Below are positions 36,369 through 45,185 of a stretch of DNA of 64,000 bases, in pieces (the first letter of the stretch is position 1; each line of letters starts with the position of its first letter). The DNA is from Gordonia amicalis NBRC 100051 = JCM 11271. GTDB taxonomy: Bacteria; Actinomycetota; Actinomycetes; Mycobacteriales; Mycobacteriaceae. The position numbers and the translations under genes are program-made. The notes beneath the pieces were generated by a model. It ran no database searches and was not told where the DNA came from. It saw only the letters and a program-made list of their open reading frames with translations. Location of the stretch: the NCBI RefSeq assembly GCF_000332995.1, contig NZ_BANS01000021.1, positions 1 to 64,000 of the forward strand, read 5' to 3'.

Positions 36369-38098
36369 GCGCGCTCCTCCATGGCCATCTGCGATTCGGC
36401 GATCTCGGCGTAGGTGGGACACGAGGCCAGCAGGTCGTCATGTGTGCCGATGCCCACGATGCGTCCGCGGTCGAGGACGACGATCTGCTCGGCGTCGACG
36501 ATGGTCGAGACGCGTTGGGCGACGACGATCACCGAAGCGTCCCGGGTGGCCGGGCGCAGGGCCGCGCGCAGTCTGGCGTCAGTGGTGAGGTCGAGGGCCG
36601 AGAACGAGTCGTCGAACAGATAGATGGCGGGACGCCGGACGAGAGCTCGGGCGATCGCCAGCCGCTGCCGCTGCCCGCCGGAGACCGTGGTGCCGCCCTG
36701 CGACACCTTCGTGTCGAGGCCGTCGGGCATCGCCGAGACGAACTCGTCGGCCTGCGCGATGCGCAGCGCCTCCCAGATCTCGTCGTCGGTCGCGTCGGCC
36801 TTGCCGTGCAGGATGTTGGAACGGATGGTTCCGGAGAACAGGTACGGCCGTTGCGGTACGAGACCGACCACCGCCCTCAGCTCGTCGGGATCAAGACGTT
36901 TGACGTCGGTGCCGCCGACCCTGACCTCCCCGGCGGTCGCGTCGATGAGTCGAGGGACGAGTCCCAGGAGCGTCGTCTTGCCCGAACCGGTCGACCCGAC
37001 GATGGCGGTCGTGGTCCCGGGCGTCACGCCGAAGCTGATGCCGCTCAGCACCGGATCATCGGCGCCGGGGTAGCGGAACTCGGCGTCGTCGAACCGCACG
37101 GTGCCCGGATGGCCGGCGAAACCGACCGGATCGGTCGTCGGATGCACCGAGGTCTCGGTGTCGAGGACCTCGGAGATGCGCTCGGCGCAGACCGCGGCGC
37201 GCGGCGCCATCATGGCCAGGAACGACGCCATCATCACCGACATCAGGATCTGCATGACGTAGGTCATCAGCGCGGTGAGCGCGCCGATCTCGACGGTGCC
37301 GTCGGAGACGGCGTGCCCGCCGAACCAGATGACCGCGACGATCGTGACATTGGTGATCACCATGACCAGCGGGAACATCAGGGCCATCAGCTTGCCGACC
37401 CGCAGGGTGGCGTCGGCGAGGCGGTCGTTGGCGACGGCGAAGCGCTGCCGCTCGTGGTCCTCCCGCACGAAGGCGCGCACGACGCGGATGCCGGTGATCT
37501 GTTCGCGCAGAACCCGGTTCACCGCGTCGATGCGCTCCTGCATCGAGCGGAAACCGGGGATCATGCGGGCGATGACGAGCCCCATCGACAGGCCGAGGAC
37601 CGGCACGGCCACCGCGATGACCCACCACAGTGCGGGGGCCTCGCGGATGCCCATGATGATCCCGCCGACGCACATGATCGGCGCCATCACGAGGATCGCG
37701 CTGCTCATGACGATCAGCATCTGTACCTGCTGGACGTCGTTGGTGGTGCGCGTGATCAACGACGGTGCGCCGAAGGTGCCGACCTCGCGGGCGGAGAACG
37801 AGTTCACCCGGTGCAGCAGGTCGCCGCGGATGTCGCGGCCCGCGCCGAGGGCGGCCCGGGCGCCGAAGAACTGCGCGATGACCGTGGCGACCACCTGCAC
37901 GATGCTCACCAGGAGCATCCAGCCACCGATCCGCAGGATGTAGCCGGTGTCGCCGGTCGCCACACCGTTGTCGATGATGTCGGCGTTGAGACTCGGCAGG
38001 TACAGCATCGCCGCGGTCGCCAGTAGCTGCAGCGACACCACCATGACGATGTTGGTGCGGTACGGCTGCAGGTACGTGCGGATGAGGCGGGTCAGCAT
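36365..38098 (-). CDS. ABC exporter half-transporter, Asp-Walker-B subunit (Rv1273c-like)
   Basis: 577 residues. Six TM helices (LIRTYLQPYRTNIVMVVSLQLLATAAMLYLPSLNADIIDNGVATGD starts the protein), then an NBD: Walker A GSTGSGKTTL, signature VSGGQRQRL, Walker B IYLFDDSFSALD with Asp in place of the catalytic Glu, and a Gln replacing His in VVAQRVSTI. So this subunit brings the good signature and the partner the good Walker B: one canonical and one degenerate ATP site. The text strongly matches mycobacterial Rv1273c. The ATG at 38098 directly follows a palindromic CCCGGCGCCGGG with no clear ribosome box. Confidence 0.94.
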   Translation of the reverse strand: MLTRLIRTYLQPYRTNIVMVVSLQLLATAAMLYLPSLNADIIDNGVATGDTGYILRIGGWMLLVSIVQVVATVIAQFFGARAALGAGRDIRGDLLHRVNSFSAREVGTFGAPSLITRTTNDVQQVQMLIVMSSAILVMAPIMCVGGIIMGIREAPALWWVIAVAVPVLGLSMGLVIARMIPGFRSMQERIDAVNRVLREQITGIRVVRAFVREDHERQRFAVANDRLADATLRVGKLMALMFPLVMVITNVTIVAVIWFGGHAVSDGTVEIGALTALMTYVMQILMSVMMASFLAMMAPRAAVCAERISEVLDTETSVHPTTDPVGFAGHPGTVRFDDAEFRYPGADDPVLSGISFGVTPGTTTAIVGSTGSGKTTLLGLVPRLIDATAGEVRVGGTDVKRLDPDELRAVVGLVPQRPYLFSGTIRSNILHGKADATDDEIWEALRIAQADEFVSAMPDGLDTKVSQGGTTVSGGQRQRLAIARALVRRPAIYLFDDSFSALDLTTDARLRAALRPATRDASVIVVAQRVSTIVDAEQIVVLDRGRIVGIGTHDDLLASCPTYAEIAESQMAMEERA

Positions 38099-38153
38099 CC
38101 CGGCGCCGGGAGCGGAGCGAGCGGGCCGAGGTCATGGCCCGGCGCCGGGAGCG
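38099..38153. repeat. 16-bp palindromic direct repeat upstream of the ABC exporter
   Basis: CCCGGCGCCGGGAGCG occurs at 38099-38114 and 38138-38153, 39 bp apart. It contains the 12-bp palindrome CCCGGCGCCGGG. The first copy touches the ATG of the exporter gene. The surrounding 38115-38220 DNA is GC-rich and without a gene. Confidence 0.8.
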
Positions 38154-38244
38154 TAGCCCGCGGGGCGAGCGGGGCGGAGGTCACTGCGATCACCTGCGTC
38201 AGACTAGTTGCCCCGGCTAAGTGAGGTGCGTCGGTCTCCGTCGA

Positions 38245-39045
38245 TCAACCGCCGAACAGCGCGACGGCCGCCTCCCCGGTGTGGGTGAGGTAGGTGAACG
38301 ACTCCTGGAAGTAGAGGTTCACGACGTCGGCGTCGTGGGAGTCGTAGCCGATCGAGACGTCCTGCCCGATCGTCAGCTCGAAGTCGCCACCACGGGTGCT
38401 CATGACGAACGCGCCACGGATGGCGGGCGCCCACACGATGTCGCCGGTGACCAGCCGCTTGATGTGGTCGCGGATCGGGTAGCCGTGGTTGGACGTCTCG
38501 TTGACCTGCGTGTACACCTCCGCCGACATGGCGACCGAGTACGGCCCGTCGACCGAGGCGAGTCGCAACGTGGTCAGTGCCTGGCTGACGGCCTCGGGGT
38601 AGTCGCGGACGTCCTCGGGCAGCTGGATCGGGGTCGCCGTGGCCTCGGAGCGGATACCGGCGATCGAGGCAGCCGCGTAGCCCTCGAAGATCGCCCGGTC
38701 CTCGGCGAGCGCGAGCTGGCGCGCGGCCTCGACGACCGGATCCCAGTCGGAGTCCTGGGCGCCGCGGTCCACATCGTCGATGGCCTCACGGGAGACGGTG
38801 AACGGCACCTTCAACTCGACCAGCGACTGTGTGCGCCGGATGAACGCCTGGATGCCGTCGGCCGGCGAGTCGATCTTGCTGCGATGGCCCAGGGTGACCG
38901 CCGCGGTGTCCTGACCCATCGGCCCCTTCACGTCGACGAGTCGACGGCCCGCGATGTTCCGCTTGAACGACCGGGTCGCCTCCTCCTCGATCTCCGCCCA
39001 GGCTGCCTCGGAGATGGGCGCGAGTTCGCGGTGCAGGTTGTTCAT
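38245..39045 (-). CDS. encapsulin (family 1) nanocompartment shell protein
   Basis: 266 residues, HK97 phage-capsid fold; about 60 copies would form a T=1 protein cage in the cytoplasm that holds cargo enzymes. Typical N-terminus NNLHRELAPISEAAWAEIEEEATRSFKRNIAGRRLVDVKGPMG and C-terminus QESFTYLTHTGEAAVALFGG. The same arrangement as M. tuberculosis Cfp29 (Rv0798c). The DyP gene precedes it on the minus strand with a 65-bp gap, and its protein ends in a loading peptide, so the two form a cargo/shell operon. Start ATG 39045 has AGGAGGCCACC just upstream. Confidence 0.96.
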   Translation of the reverse strand: MNNLHRELAPISEAAWAEIEEEATRSFKRNIAGRRLVDVKGPMGQDTAAVTLGHRSKIDSPADGIQAFIRRTQSLVELKVPFTVSREAIDDVDRGAQDSDWDPVVEAARQLALAEDRAIFEGYAAASIAGIRSEATATPIQLPEDVRDYPEAVSQALTTLRLASVDGPYSVAMSAEVYTQVNETSNHGYPIRDHIKRLVTGDIVWAPAIRGAFVMSTRGGDFELTIGQDVSIGYDSHDADVVNLYFQESFTYLTHTGEAAVALFGG

Positions 39046-39110
39046 GGTGGCCTCCTGATGCGGTGGTGTCGGGCGGTGGGTCTGTCTGCAGGGACTGGTT
39101 CCCGGGGGGA

Positions 39111-40121
39111 CTAGCGTAGGGAGCCGATCCCCAGGGAACCGTCGCCGCGGCGGGGCGGGACCTGGGCGGCGGGTTCGGATGTCTGGGGTGCGGGCGGCAG
39201 ATCCTCGAGGAAGTCGATGGTCGGGGTGAAGAACTGCGCACCGGTGATGGCGGTGGTGAAGTCGAGAAGGCGGTCGTAGGTCCCCGGCGGATCGCCGATG
39301 AACATCTTGCGCAGCATCTCCTCGGTGACGTCGGGTCCGGCGGAGTAGGCGATGTAGAAGGTGCCGTTCTCGCCGGCCCCGGAGACGTCGCCGTAGGGCA
39401 TGTTGTCGCGGACGACGTCGATCTCCTCGCCGTTCTCGTCCTCGACCTTGTTGAGCGCGATGTGGGAGTTCGCCGGCTTCACGTCGTCGGACATCTCCAC
39501 GTTGTCGAGCTTGGTCCGCCCGATCGCGGCTTCCTGTTCACCCGTGCTCAGCCCGTTCCACGACGAGAGGTCATGGACATAGCGCTGGATCGCGACGTAA
39601 CTGCCGCCGGCGAAGTCGGGGTCCTCGTGGCCGACGGTGATCGCCTCGACCGCGGCCTGCCCGACCGGATTCTCGGTGCCGTCGACGAAACCGATGAGGT
39701 CGCGTAGGTCGAAATAGCGGAAGCCGTGGACCTCGTCGACGACGGTCACCGCATCGCCGAGTGCGTCGGTGATCAGGCGGCCGAGTTCGAAGCACAGGTC
39801 CATCTGGTCGGACTTGATGTGCACCAGCAGATCGGCCGGGGTGGCCGGAGCTGTGTGGACGTCGCCCTCATAGGGCACGAACGGACGCAGCGCACGGGGA
39901 CGGGGGCCGTCGAACAACCGGTCCCACGCGTCCGAACCGATCGAGACGATGCCGGCCAGCGCCGCCTCCGGGGCACGCGAGGACACCGCGTTGTTCAGTC
40001 CCGGGATCTCCGCCAGCACATCGCGGACCGTGTCCTCACCACCGTCGTCGATGGTGAGGACGAGAAAGATCGCCGACTTGGTCTTTCGCGTCAGGATCGT
40101 CTGCGGCACCGGCACGCCCAT
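39111..40121 (-). CDS. dye-decolorizing (DyP) peroxidase, encapsulin cargo
   Basis: 336 residues, haem peroxidase. The DyP triad is visible: Asp148 in GFVDGTENP, proximal His220 in KPANSHIALN, Arg238 in VVRDNMPYG. The C-terminus ends with DGSLGIGSLR, the conserved encapsulin cargo-loading peptide, after a Pro-rich linker of ~25 residues. It follows the layout of M. tuberculosis Rv0799c. ATG start at 40121, preceded only by AGGG at 3 bases. Expected role: peroxide-dependent oxidation inside the nanocompartment. The upstream FAD-dehydrogenase gene has a terminator-like hairpin (40177-40191), so the DyP/encapsulin pair should have its own promoter. Confidence 0.96.
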   Translation of the reverse strand: MGVPVPQTILTRKTKSAIFLVLTIDDGGEDTVRDVLAEIPGLNNAVSSRAPEAALAGIVSIGSDAWDRLFDGPRPRALRPFVPYEGDVHTAPATPADLLVHIKSDQMDLCFELGRLITDALGDAVTVVDEVHGFRYFDLRDLIGFVDGTENPVGQAAVEAITVGHEDPDFAGGSYVAIQRYVHDLSSWNGLSTGEQEAAIGRTKLDNVEMSDDVKPANSHIALNKVEDENGEEIDVVRDNMPYGDVSGAGENGTFYIAYSAGPDVTEEMLRKMFIGDPPGTYDRLLDFTTAITGAQFFTPTIDFLEDLPPAPQTSEPAAQVPPRRGDGSLGIGSLR

Positions 40122-40176
40122 TACCCTAGCCCACGCATGTCCGAAACGGGATCGCGGATGGGGTCGCGAAAAAGTA

Positions 40177-40191
40177 GGGCAGGCAGCCCTT
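40177..40191 (-). terminator. hairpin with T-run after the FAD dehydrogenase gene
   Basis: On the minus strand: AGGGC TGCCT GCCCT followed by ACTTTTTCG. The stem is only 5 bp but the T-run is good, and an A-run lies on the other side (CGAAAA...TTTTCG), so it could act in both directions. Confidence 0.55.
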
Positions 40192-40227
40192 TTCGTTGAC
40201 GTGCCACCACCCGGTCGAGGGCCGGGG

Positions 40228-41889
40228 TCAGCTGCGCGCGACGGCCCGTCCGGCCGCTCGTCCGGAGAAGATGCAGCCGCCCAGGAAGGTGCCCTCGAGA
40301 GCGTTGTAACCGTGCACACCGCCGCCCCCGAAGCCGGCGACCTCGCCGGCGGCGAACAGACCGTCGAACGCGCTGCCGTCGGGTCGCAGCACCTGGGAGT
40401 CGAGGTTCGTCTCGAGGCCGCCGAGGGTCTTCCGGGTGAGGATGTTGAGCCGCACCGCGATCAACGGACCGTGTGCGGGATCGAGGATGCGGTGGGGCTT
40501 GGCCACACGAACCATCTTGTCGCCGATGAACTGTCGCGCGTTGTTGATCGCCATCAGCTGGGCGTCCTTGGAGAACTTGTTGTCCACCTCGGCGTCGCGG
40601 GCGGAGATGACGCGTTCGATGTGGGCGAGATCGAGTTCGGGGCCGCGGGCGATCGCGTTCATGCCGCTGACCAATTCGGGCAGGTTGTCGGCGACCACGA
40701 AGTCGATACCGTTGCGCAGGAAGGCATCCACCGGACCGGCGGCGCCCTTGGCGAGGCGGCTCCTGGCGGCGAGCCGGAGATCCTTGGACGTGATGTCTGG
40801 GTTCTGCTCCGAACCCGACAGCATGAACTCCTTCTCGACGATGGACTGGGTGAGGATGAACCACGAGTAGTCGTGACCGGCGGCGAGGATCGCCTTCATC
40901 GTCGAGTTCGTGTCGAAGCCCGGGAAGTTCGGCGGCGCGAGGCGGTTGCCGTTGGCGTCGAGCCACAACGACGACGGGCCCGGGATGATCCGGATGGCGT
41001 GGTCCGGCCAGATCGGGTCCCAGTTGTGGATGCCCTCGGTGTAGTGCCACATGCGGTCCCGGTTGACGATGCTCGCGCCGGCGTCCTCGCTGATCCCCAG
41101 CATGCGTCCGTCGACGTGGGCCGGGACGCCGGAGATCATCGTCTTCGGTGCCGGTCCGAGACGGTCGACCGGCCAGTTCTTGCGGATGAGGTCGTGGTTG
41201 TGGCCGATCCCGCCGGAGGTCACGATGACCGCGCCGGCGCGGACCTCGAACTCGCCCGTCACATCGCGGTTCGACGCCTTGCCGCGCCCGAGGTCGGTCG
41301 GTGCGAGGGTCGCGCCCCGCACGCCAACGGCGACACCGTCTTCGACGATGAGTTCGTCGACGCGATGGCGGAACCGGAACTCGACCAGCCCGCGCTTCTC
41401 GGCCTCGACGACCGGTTCGGCGAAGATCCGCACGACCTCCGGCCCGGTGCCCCAGGTCAGGTGGAAGCGTGGCACGGAATTCCCGTGCCCGTCGGCGAAA
41501 CCGCCCCCGCGTTCGGCCCAGCCGACGATCGGGGTGATGCGCAGCCCGAGATCGTGCAGATACTGCCGCTTCTCGGTGGCCGCGAAGTCGACGTACGCCC
41601 GGGCCCACTGCCGCGGCCAGTAGTCCTCGTCGTCACGGTCGAATCCGGCTGACCCCATCCAGTCCTGCAGGGCGAGGTCCGCGGAGTCGGAGATGCCGAG
41701 TCGGCGCTGCTCGGGGGTGTCGACCATGAAGAGTCCGCCCAGCGACCAGAATGCCTGTCCCCCAAGATTGTTGCGGTTCTCCTGATCGACGACGACCACC
41801 CGCCGGCCGGCCTTGGTGAGCTCGTATGTCGCGACCAGACCCGCCAGACCCGCACCGACGACCACCGCGTCGGCCACCTGCTCAGTCAC
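40228..41889 (-). CDS. FAD-binding dehydrogenase (Rv0785-like)
   Basis: 553 residues. N-terminal dinucleotide motif VVVGAGLAGLVATYELTKAGRRVVVVDQE, followed by an LGGQAFWSLGGLF segment and, near the C-terminus, GLFAAGEVAGFGGGGVHGYNALEGTFLGGCIFSGRAAG, the FAD-ribityl site of the succinate-dehydrogenase/fumarate-reductase/3-ketosteroid-dehydrogenase superfamily. Same family as M. tuberculosis Rv0785. The substrate is unknown; steroid or quinol dehydrogenation is possible. It lies upstream of the DyP/encapsulin pair in the same direction. Confidence 0.92.
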   Translation of the reverse strand: MTEQVADAVVVGAGLAGLVATYELTKAGRRVVVVDQENRNNLGGQAFWSLGGLFMVDTPEQRRLGISDSADLALQDWMGSAGFDRDDEDYWPRQWARAYVDFAATEKRQYLHDLGLRITPIVGWAERGGGFADGHGNSVPRFHLTWGTGPEVVRIFAEPVVEAEKRGLVEFRFRHRVDELIVEDGVAVGVRGATLAPTDLGRGKASNRDVTGEFEVRAGAVIVTSGGIGHNHDLIRKNWPVDRLGPAPKTMISGVPAHVDGRMLGISEDAGASIVNRDRMWHYTEGIHNWDPIWPDHAIRIIPGPSSLWLDANGNRLAPPNFPGFDTNSTMKAILAAGHDYSWFILTQSIVEKEFMLSGSEQNPDITSKDLRLAARSRLAKGAAGPVDAFLRNGIDFVVADNLPELVSGMNAIARGPELDLAHIERVISARDAEVDNKFSKDAQLMAINNARQFIGDKMVRVAKPHRILDPAHGPLIAVRLNILTRKTLGGLETNLDSQVLRPDGSAFDGLFAAGEVAGFGGGGVHGYNALEGTFLGGCIFSGRAAGRAVARS

Positions 41890-41965
41890 GACAACTCCTC
41901 ACCTCGTTCGATGTGCCGCTCGTCCCCACGAGAACTCGCGATCTCGAGAAGACATTAGCGCCGCG

Positions 41966-43444
41966 TCACACGGTGATGTCGGCGTACCGGTGGAACCACG
42001 GCGCGGCATCTTCGAGCGATGCGGCGAGGGCGAGGAGATCGCCGTCGGCGCCCAGCTTGCCGACGAACTGCACCCCGAGCGGCAGGCCGGTGTCGGTCCA
42101 GTGCAGGGGAACGCTGATCGCCGGACGCCCGGTCAGGTTCGCCAGCTGGGTGTAGGGAACCCAGTCGAGGTTCTCCTCGATGAGCTGGTCGACGATTCCC
42201 ATCCGCGACATCACCCGGCCGACGCGGGCGCGAGCCGCGAGACGCGCTGCCCGCTGGAGGAGGGGTGGGGTCGTCATGGACCCGATCCTCGGTGGCGGTA
42301 CGGCGAGGGTCGGGGTCAGCAGCAGGTCGTAATTCTGGTGGAAGCGTTCGAGCGCGAGGACGTGGTCGTTGACGTGATCGAGTGCCCGGAAGAGCGGCAC
42401 GACCCCGGCCGCACGGCCGATCTCGGCGAGGGCGAGAGTGTCCGCCTCGAACTCGGAGTCACCGGCGCCGGACAGGCGTCGCGCCTCGTCGACCTGGGCC
42501 GCCGCCTTCGCGAACCAGATCTCGAGGAAGTCGCGGGCCAGTTCCGCGTCGTCGTGCGGCGGGTCCACCTCCTCGACGTGGTGCCCGAGTCCGGTGAGCA
42601 CGCGTGTGGCGTGCTCGACGGCGGCGACCGCCTCGGGGTGTGGTGCGGGGTTGATCGCCGAACGGGTGGTGAACCCGATCCGCAGCAGTCGCGGCGGCGT
42701 GGCGATGCGGGTGGTGAAGGACTCGGTGTGGAGGGGAGCGGGATAGGTCGACGACGAGGTGGGGCCGATGATCGCGTCGTAGAGGGCGGCCGCGTCGCGC
42801 ACGGTCCGGGTCACGACGCCCTCGACTCCCATCCCGAAGAGCGGTTCACCGGTGGCGGGGCCGAACGGCATCAGACCGCGCGAGGCCTTCAGGCCGACCA
42901 GGCCGTTGCACGCCGCCGGGATGCGGATGGATCCGCCGCCGTCGTTGGCCCCGGCCGCGGGCACGATGCCGGCGGCGACGGCGGCCGCGCTGCCACCGGA
43001 CGAGCCGCCGGGGGTCACGTCGGGGTTCCACGGATTGCGCGCCGGGCCCCAGAGGACGGATTCGGTCTGTGCCTTGGCACCGAACTCCGGGGTGTTGGTC
43101 TTACCGAAGATGACCAGCCCGGCGTCGAGGAAGCGTTGGACGACCGTCGCGTGTTCGGTGGCCACGTGCCGGGCGAGTGACCGGGAGCCGCGCGTCGTCG
43201 GGTAGCCGCGGTAGTCCTGGGCGAGGTCCTTGATCAGGAACGGGACGCCGGCGAACGGTCCGTCGAGCTCGGTGTGCACCCGGCGGTCGGCCTCGGCTTC
43301 CATCGGGATGACGATGGCGTTCAGGTGGGGGTTCACCGTGGCGGCACGTGTCCGTGCCAGATCGAGGAGTTCGACTGCCGTGACCTCGCCCGAGGCGACG
43401 AGTCCGGCGAGTGCGGTGGCGTCGGCGCCGAGGTATTCACCCAT
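41966..43444 (-). CDS. amidase signature family protein
   Basis: 492 residues from the chosen ATG (43444). The Ser-cisSer-Lys triad is visible: Lys in FLIKDLAQD, and the Gly/Ser-rich PGGSSGGSAAAVAAGIVPAAGANDGGGSIRIPA block containing both serines. Hydrolyses an amide; substrate unknown (such enzymes act on nitrile-derived amides, aryl amides or side-chain amides). The open frame continues upstream to 43546 with an ATG at 43501, but homologues usually start at MxEYLGADATALAGLV. No operon partner is evident. Confidence 0.92.
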   Translation of the reverse strand: MGEYLGADATALAGLVASGEVTAVELLDLARTRAATVNPHLNAIVIPMEAEADRRVHTELDGPFAGVPFLIKDLAQDYRGYPTTRGSRSLARHVATEHATVVQRFLDAGLVIFGKTNTPEFGAKAQTESVLWGPARNPWNPDVTPGGSSGGSAAAVAAGIVPAAGANDGGGSIRIPAACNGLVGLKASRGLMPFGPATGEPLFGMGVEGVVTRTVRDAAALYDAIIGPTSSSTYPAPLHTESFTTRIATPPRLLRIGFTTRSAINPAPHPEAVAAVEHATRVLTGLGHHVEEVDPPHDDAELARDFLEIWFAKAAAQVDEARRLSGAGDSEFEADTLALAEIGRAAGVVPLFRALDHVNDHVLALERFHQNYDLLLTPTLAVPPPRIGSMTTPPLLQRAARLAARARVGRVMSRMGIVDQLIEENLDWVPYTQLANLTGRPAISVPLHWTDTGLPLGVQFVGKLGADGDLLALAASLEDAAPWFHRYADITV

Positions 43445-43853
43445 GTCCACCGCCCTGACCCTAGTGATCGAGGCGTCGAATCGCGGGTGGTTGATCGACA
43501 TGGCCGGCCCCGAAGCTCGTGGCAGATCTCTGTATCCGTTAACCACCCAAACGAATAACGGTGCGGTCGCGGCAATTTCATCCGTTCAGAGGGCAAAATC
43601 GGGCAAGGGTGCCGCGTATGGGCCATATGGGCTGCTCAGATCGCGGCAGATGTGAGATGTGCCACTGCCATCCGGGGTCACGAAGCACGTTCCAGCCTTT
43701 GCCGCGACGTTATCGTGCCGTTACACTTCACGACGACGGGTACCGCGCCGGACGGGGATCAATACAATCCCCCTCGTACCACTTCCGCAGTACCCGGTAG
43801 GCAAGACCCAGACAGCGGCCGACTCCGGCCGAGATCCAAAGGAAAACTGACGA
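43445..43853. promoter_or_regulatory. 409-bp upstream region of the mycolyltransferase gene
   Basis: No gene is seen. A TACAAT at 43763-43768 fits a -10 element, with a poor -35 at 43740-43745; that gives a leader of ~80 nt for the start at 43854. The ATG is preceded by AAAGGAAAACTGACGA. Confidence 0.5.
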
Positions 43854-44816
43854 ATGCTGACTCGCGCCCGTAAGCGCCTCGTCGCCGGACTCGTGGCTCT
43901 CGTGGCCGTGTCAGGTGCCACGCTGGTCGCAGCTCCGCCGGCGTCCGCAGCCAATGGCTGCAACGTCGAGTACGTCCGCTCGAACGCCATGAACCGGACC
44001 GTGCCGGTGTGCATCGTCTCGGCGGGTGGCGGCGGACCGAAGCCGACGCTCTACCTCCTCGACGGACTCCGCGCCCCCAACAACAACAGCGGCTGGCTGA
44101 TCAACACCGATGTCGCCCGCTACATGGCCGGTAAGGGCACCAACGTCGCCATCCCGTTCGGCGGCGGCGGCAGCTTCTACACCGACTGGCAGTCGGCCGA
44201 CCCCAAGCTGGGCGTCAACAAGTGGGAGACCTTCCTGACCCGCGAATTGCCGGGCTACATGGCCGCAAACCATGGCAGCGACAACCGTCGCAACGGCATC
44301 GCCGGCCTGTCGATGTCGGGCACCTCGGCGCTCAACCTCGCGTCGCGTCACCCGAACTTCTACAAGGCGGTCGCGTCCTACAGCGGCTACCCGACGGTCA
44401 CCATGCCGGGCTTCACCCAGGGCATCCAGGCCTCCGTCATCGAGATGGGCGGCAACCCCACCAACATGTGGGGCTTCTACCCGGCGGGTAGCTGGTTCCA
44501 GAACGATCCGTTCCTGAGCGCGGGCAACCTGGCCGGCAAGTACGTCTACGTGTCGTCCGGCAGCGGCGTCGGCAGCAAGTACGACTCGTCGGTCAACCCG
44601 ACCAGCGGCAACTTCGACCCGGTCAAGTTCGCGCAGATGATCCCGCTCGAGGTCGCCGCCTCGACCAGCAGCCAGCTGTACGTCGGCCGCGTGGCGCTCG
44701 TCCCCGGCGTCAAGCTCACCACCCGGATCACCCCGGACGGTGCGCACTGGTGGGACTACTGGTCGAGCACCTTCAAGGAGTCGTGGGCCAAGACCTTCCG
44801 CCCGGCGTTCTTCTGA
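43854..44816 (+). CDS. secreted mycolyltransferase (antigen 85 family esterase)
   Basis: 320 residues. Signal peptide MLTRARKRLVAGLVALVAVSG with a cleavage near AAPPASA-AN (residue ~32). Mature alpha/beta-hydrolase: nucleophile elbow GIAGLSMSGTSALNLASRHPNFY, catalytic His in DGAHWWDYWSSTFKESW, and a Cys pair (CNVEYVRSNAMNRTVPVC) at the N-terminus. It transfers mycolic acids from trehalose monomycolate to trehalose or arabinogalactan in the cell wall. Length and motifs fit Gordonia/Rhodococcus mycolyltransferases. Well-placed terminator 40 bp downstream. Confidence 0.95.
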   Translation: MLTRARKRLVAGLVALVAVSGATLVAAPPASAANGCNVEYVRSNAMNRTVPVCIVSAGGGGPKPTLYLLDGLRAPNNNSGWLINTDVARYMAGKGTNVAIPFGGGGSFYTDWQSADPKLGVNKWETFLTRELPGYMAANHGSDNRRNGIAGLSMSGTSALNLASRHPNFYKAVASYSGYPTVTMPGFTQGIQASVIEMGGNPTNMWGFYPAGSWFQNDPFLSAGNLAGKYVYVSSGSGVGSKYDSSVNPTSGNFDPVKFAQMIPLEVAASTSSQLYVGRVALVPGVKLTTRITPDGAHWWDYWSSTFKESWAKTFRPAFF

Positions 44817-44857
44817 GCCGAGTGAACGGTCTCGCAACTCCATAGGGACAACAACGG

Positions 44858-44892
44858 CACGGGCCGGTGACCTTCGGGGTCACCGGCCCGTG
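44858..44892 (+). terminator. 15-bp hairpin terminator of the mycolyltransferase gene
   Basis: CACGGGCCGGTGACC (44858-44872), loop TTCGG, exact complement at 44878-44892, followed by TTGTGTGTGTGG. It starts 42 bp after the stop. Confidence 0.85.
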
Positions 44893-44922
44893 TTGTGTGT
44901 GTGGCCCTGCCTGGCTACGGGA

Positions 44923-45033
44923 GCGGGGTGGCGCGGTCCTCGCATCTGAGGGGCGGGGTGGCGAGCCCTCGCACCTGAGGGGCGGGGTGGCGAGCCCTCG
45001 CACCTGAGGGGGTGGCGCGGTCCTCGCACATCA
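44923..45033. repeat. degenerate ~30-bp tandem repeat
   Basis: Four head-to-tail units of 29-30 bp, built on GCGGGGTGGCG then GTCCTCGCA or GCCCTCGCA and CTGAGGG. Starts at 44923, 44953, 44982 and about 45009. Shares the CCTCGCACCT core with 1-253. Confidence 0.8.
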
Positions 45034-45126
45034 AGTGGGCAGAGGAGCCTCGCGCCTCTGAGGGCCAGATTCAGCAGTTCGTGTCGCCGGCCGACACGTA
45101 GTGCTGCACCTGCCACAGACAAAACA

Positions 45127-45164
45127 CCGCGGGCGCATCCGGTGGGTACCGGATGCGCCCGCGG
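45127..45164 (-). terminator. 16-bp hairpin terminator of the DUF3068 gene
   Basis: CCGCGGGCGCATCCGG at 45127-45142, loop TGGGTA, exact complement at 45149-45164. On the minus strand it is followed by TGTTTTGTCTG. It is 22 bp after the stop at 45186 and faces a convergent gene. Confidence 0.88.
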
Positions 45165-45185
45165 GGGTCGCCGTGCAGCTGGGCC

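Noticed and set aside
34230-36413. 727-residue plus-strand open frame
   Set aside because: It is the complement of the ABC exporter gene; composition is His/Arg/Asp/Glu-rich as in GC-strand shadows.
36347-38026. 559-residue plus-strand open frame
   Set aside because: Antisense to the other ABC gene; no domain.
40122-40150. GTTT-N17-GGGTAA promoter before the DyP gene
   Set aside because: The would-be -10 overlaps the ATG, so the transcript would start inside the gene.
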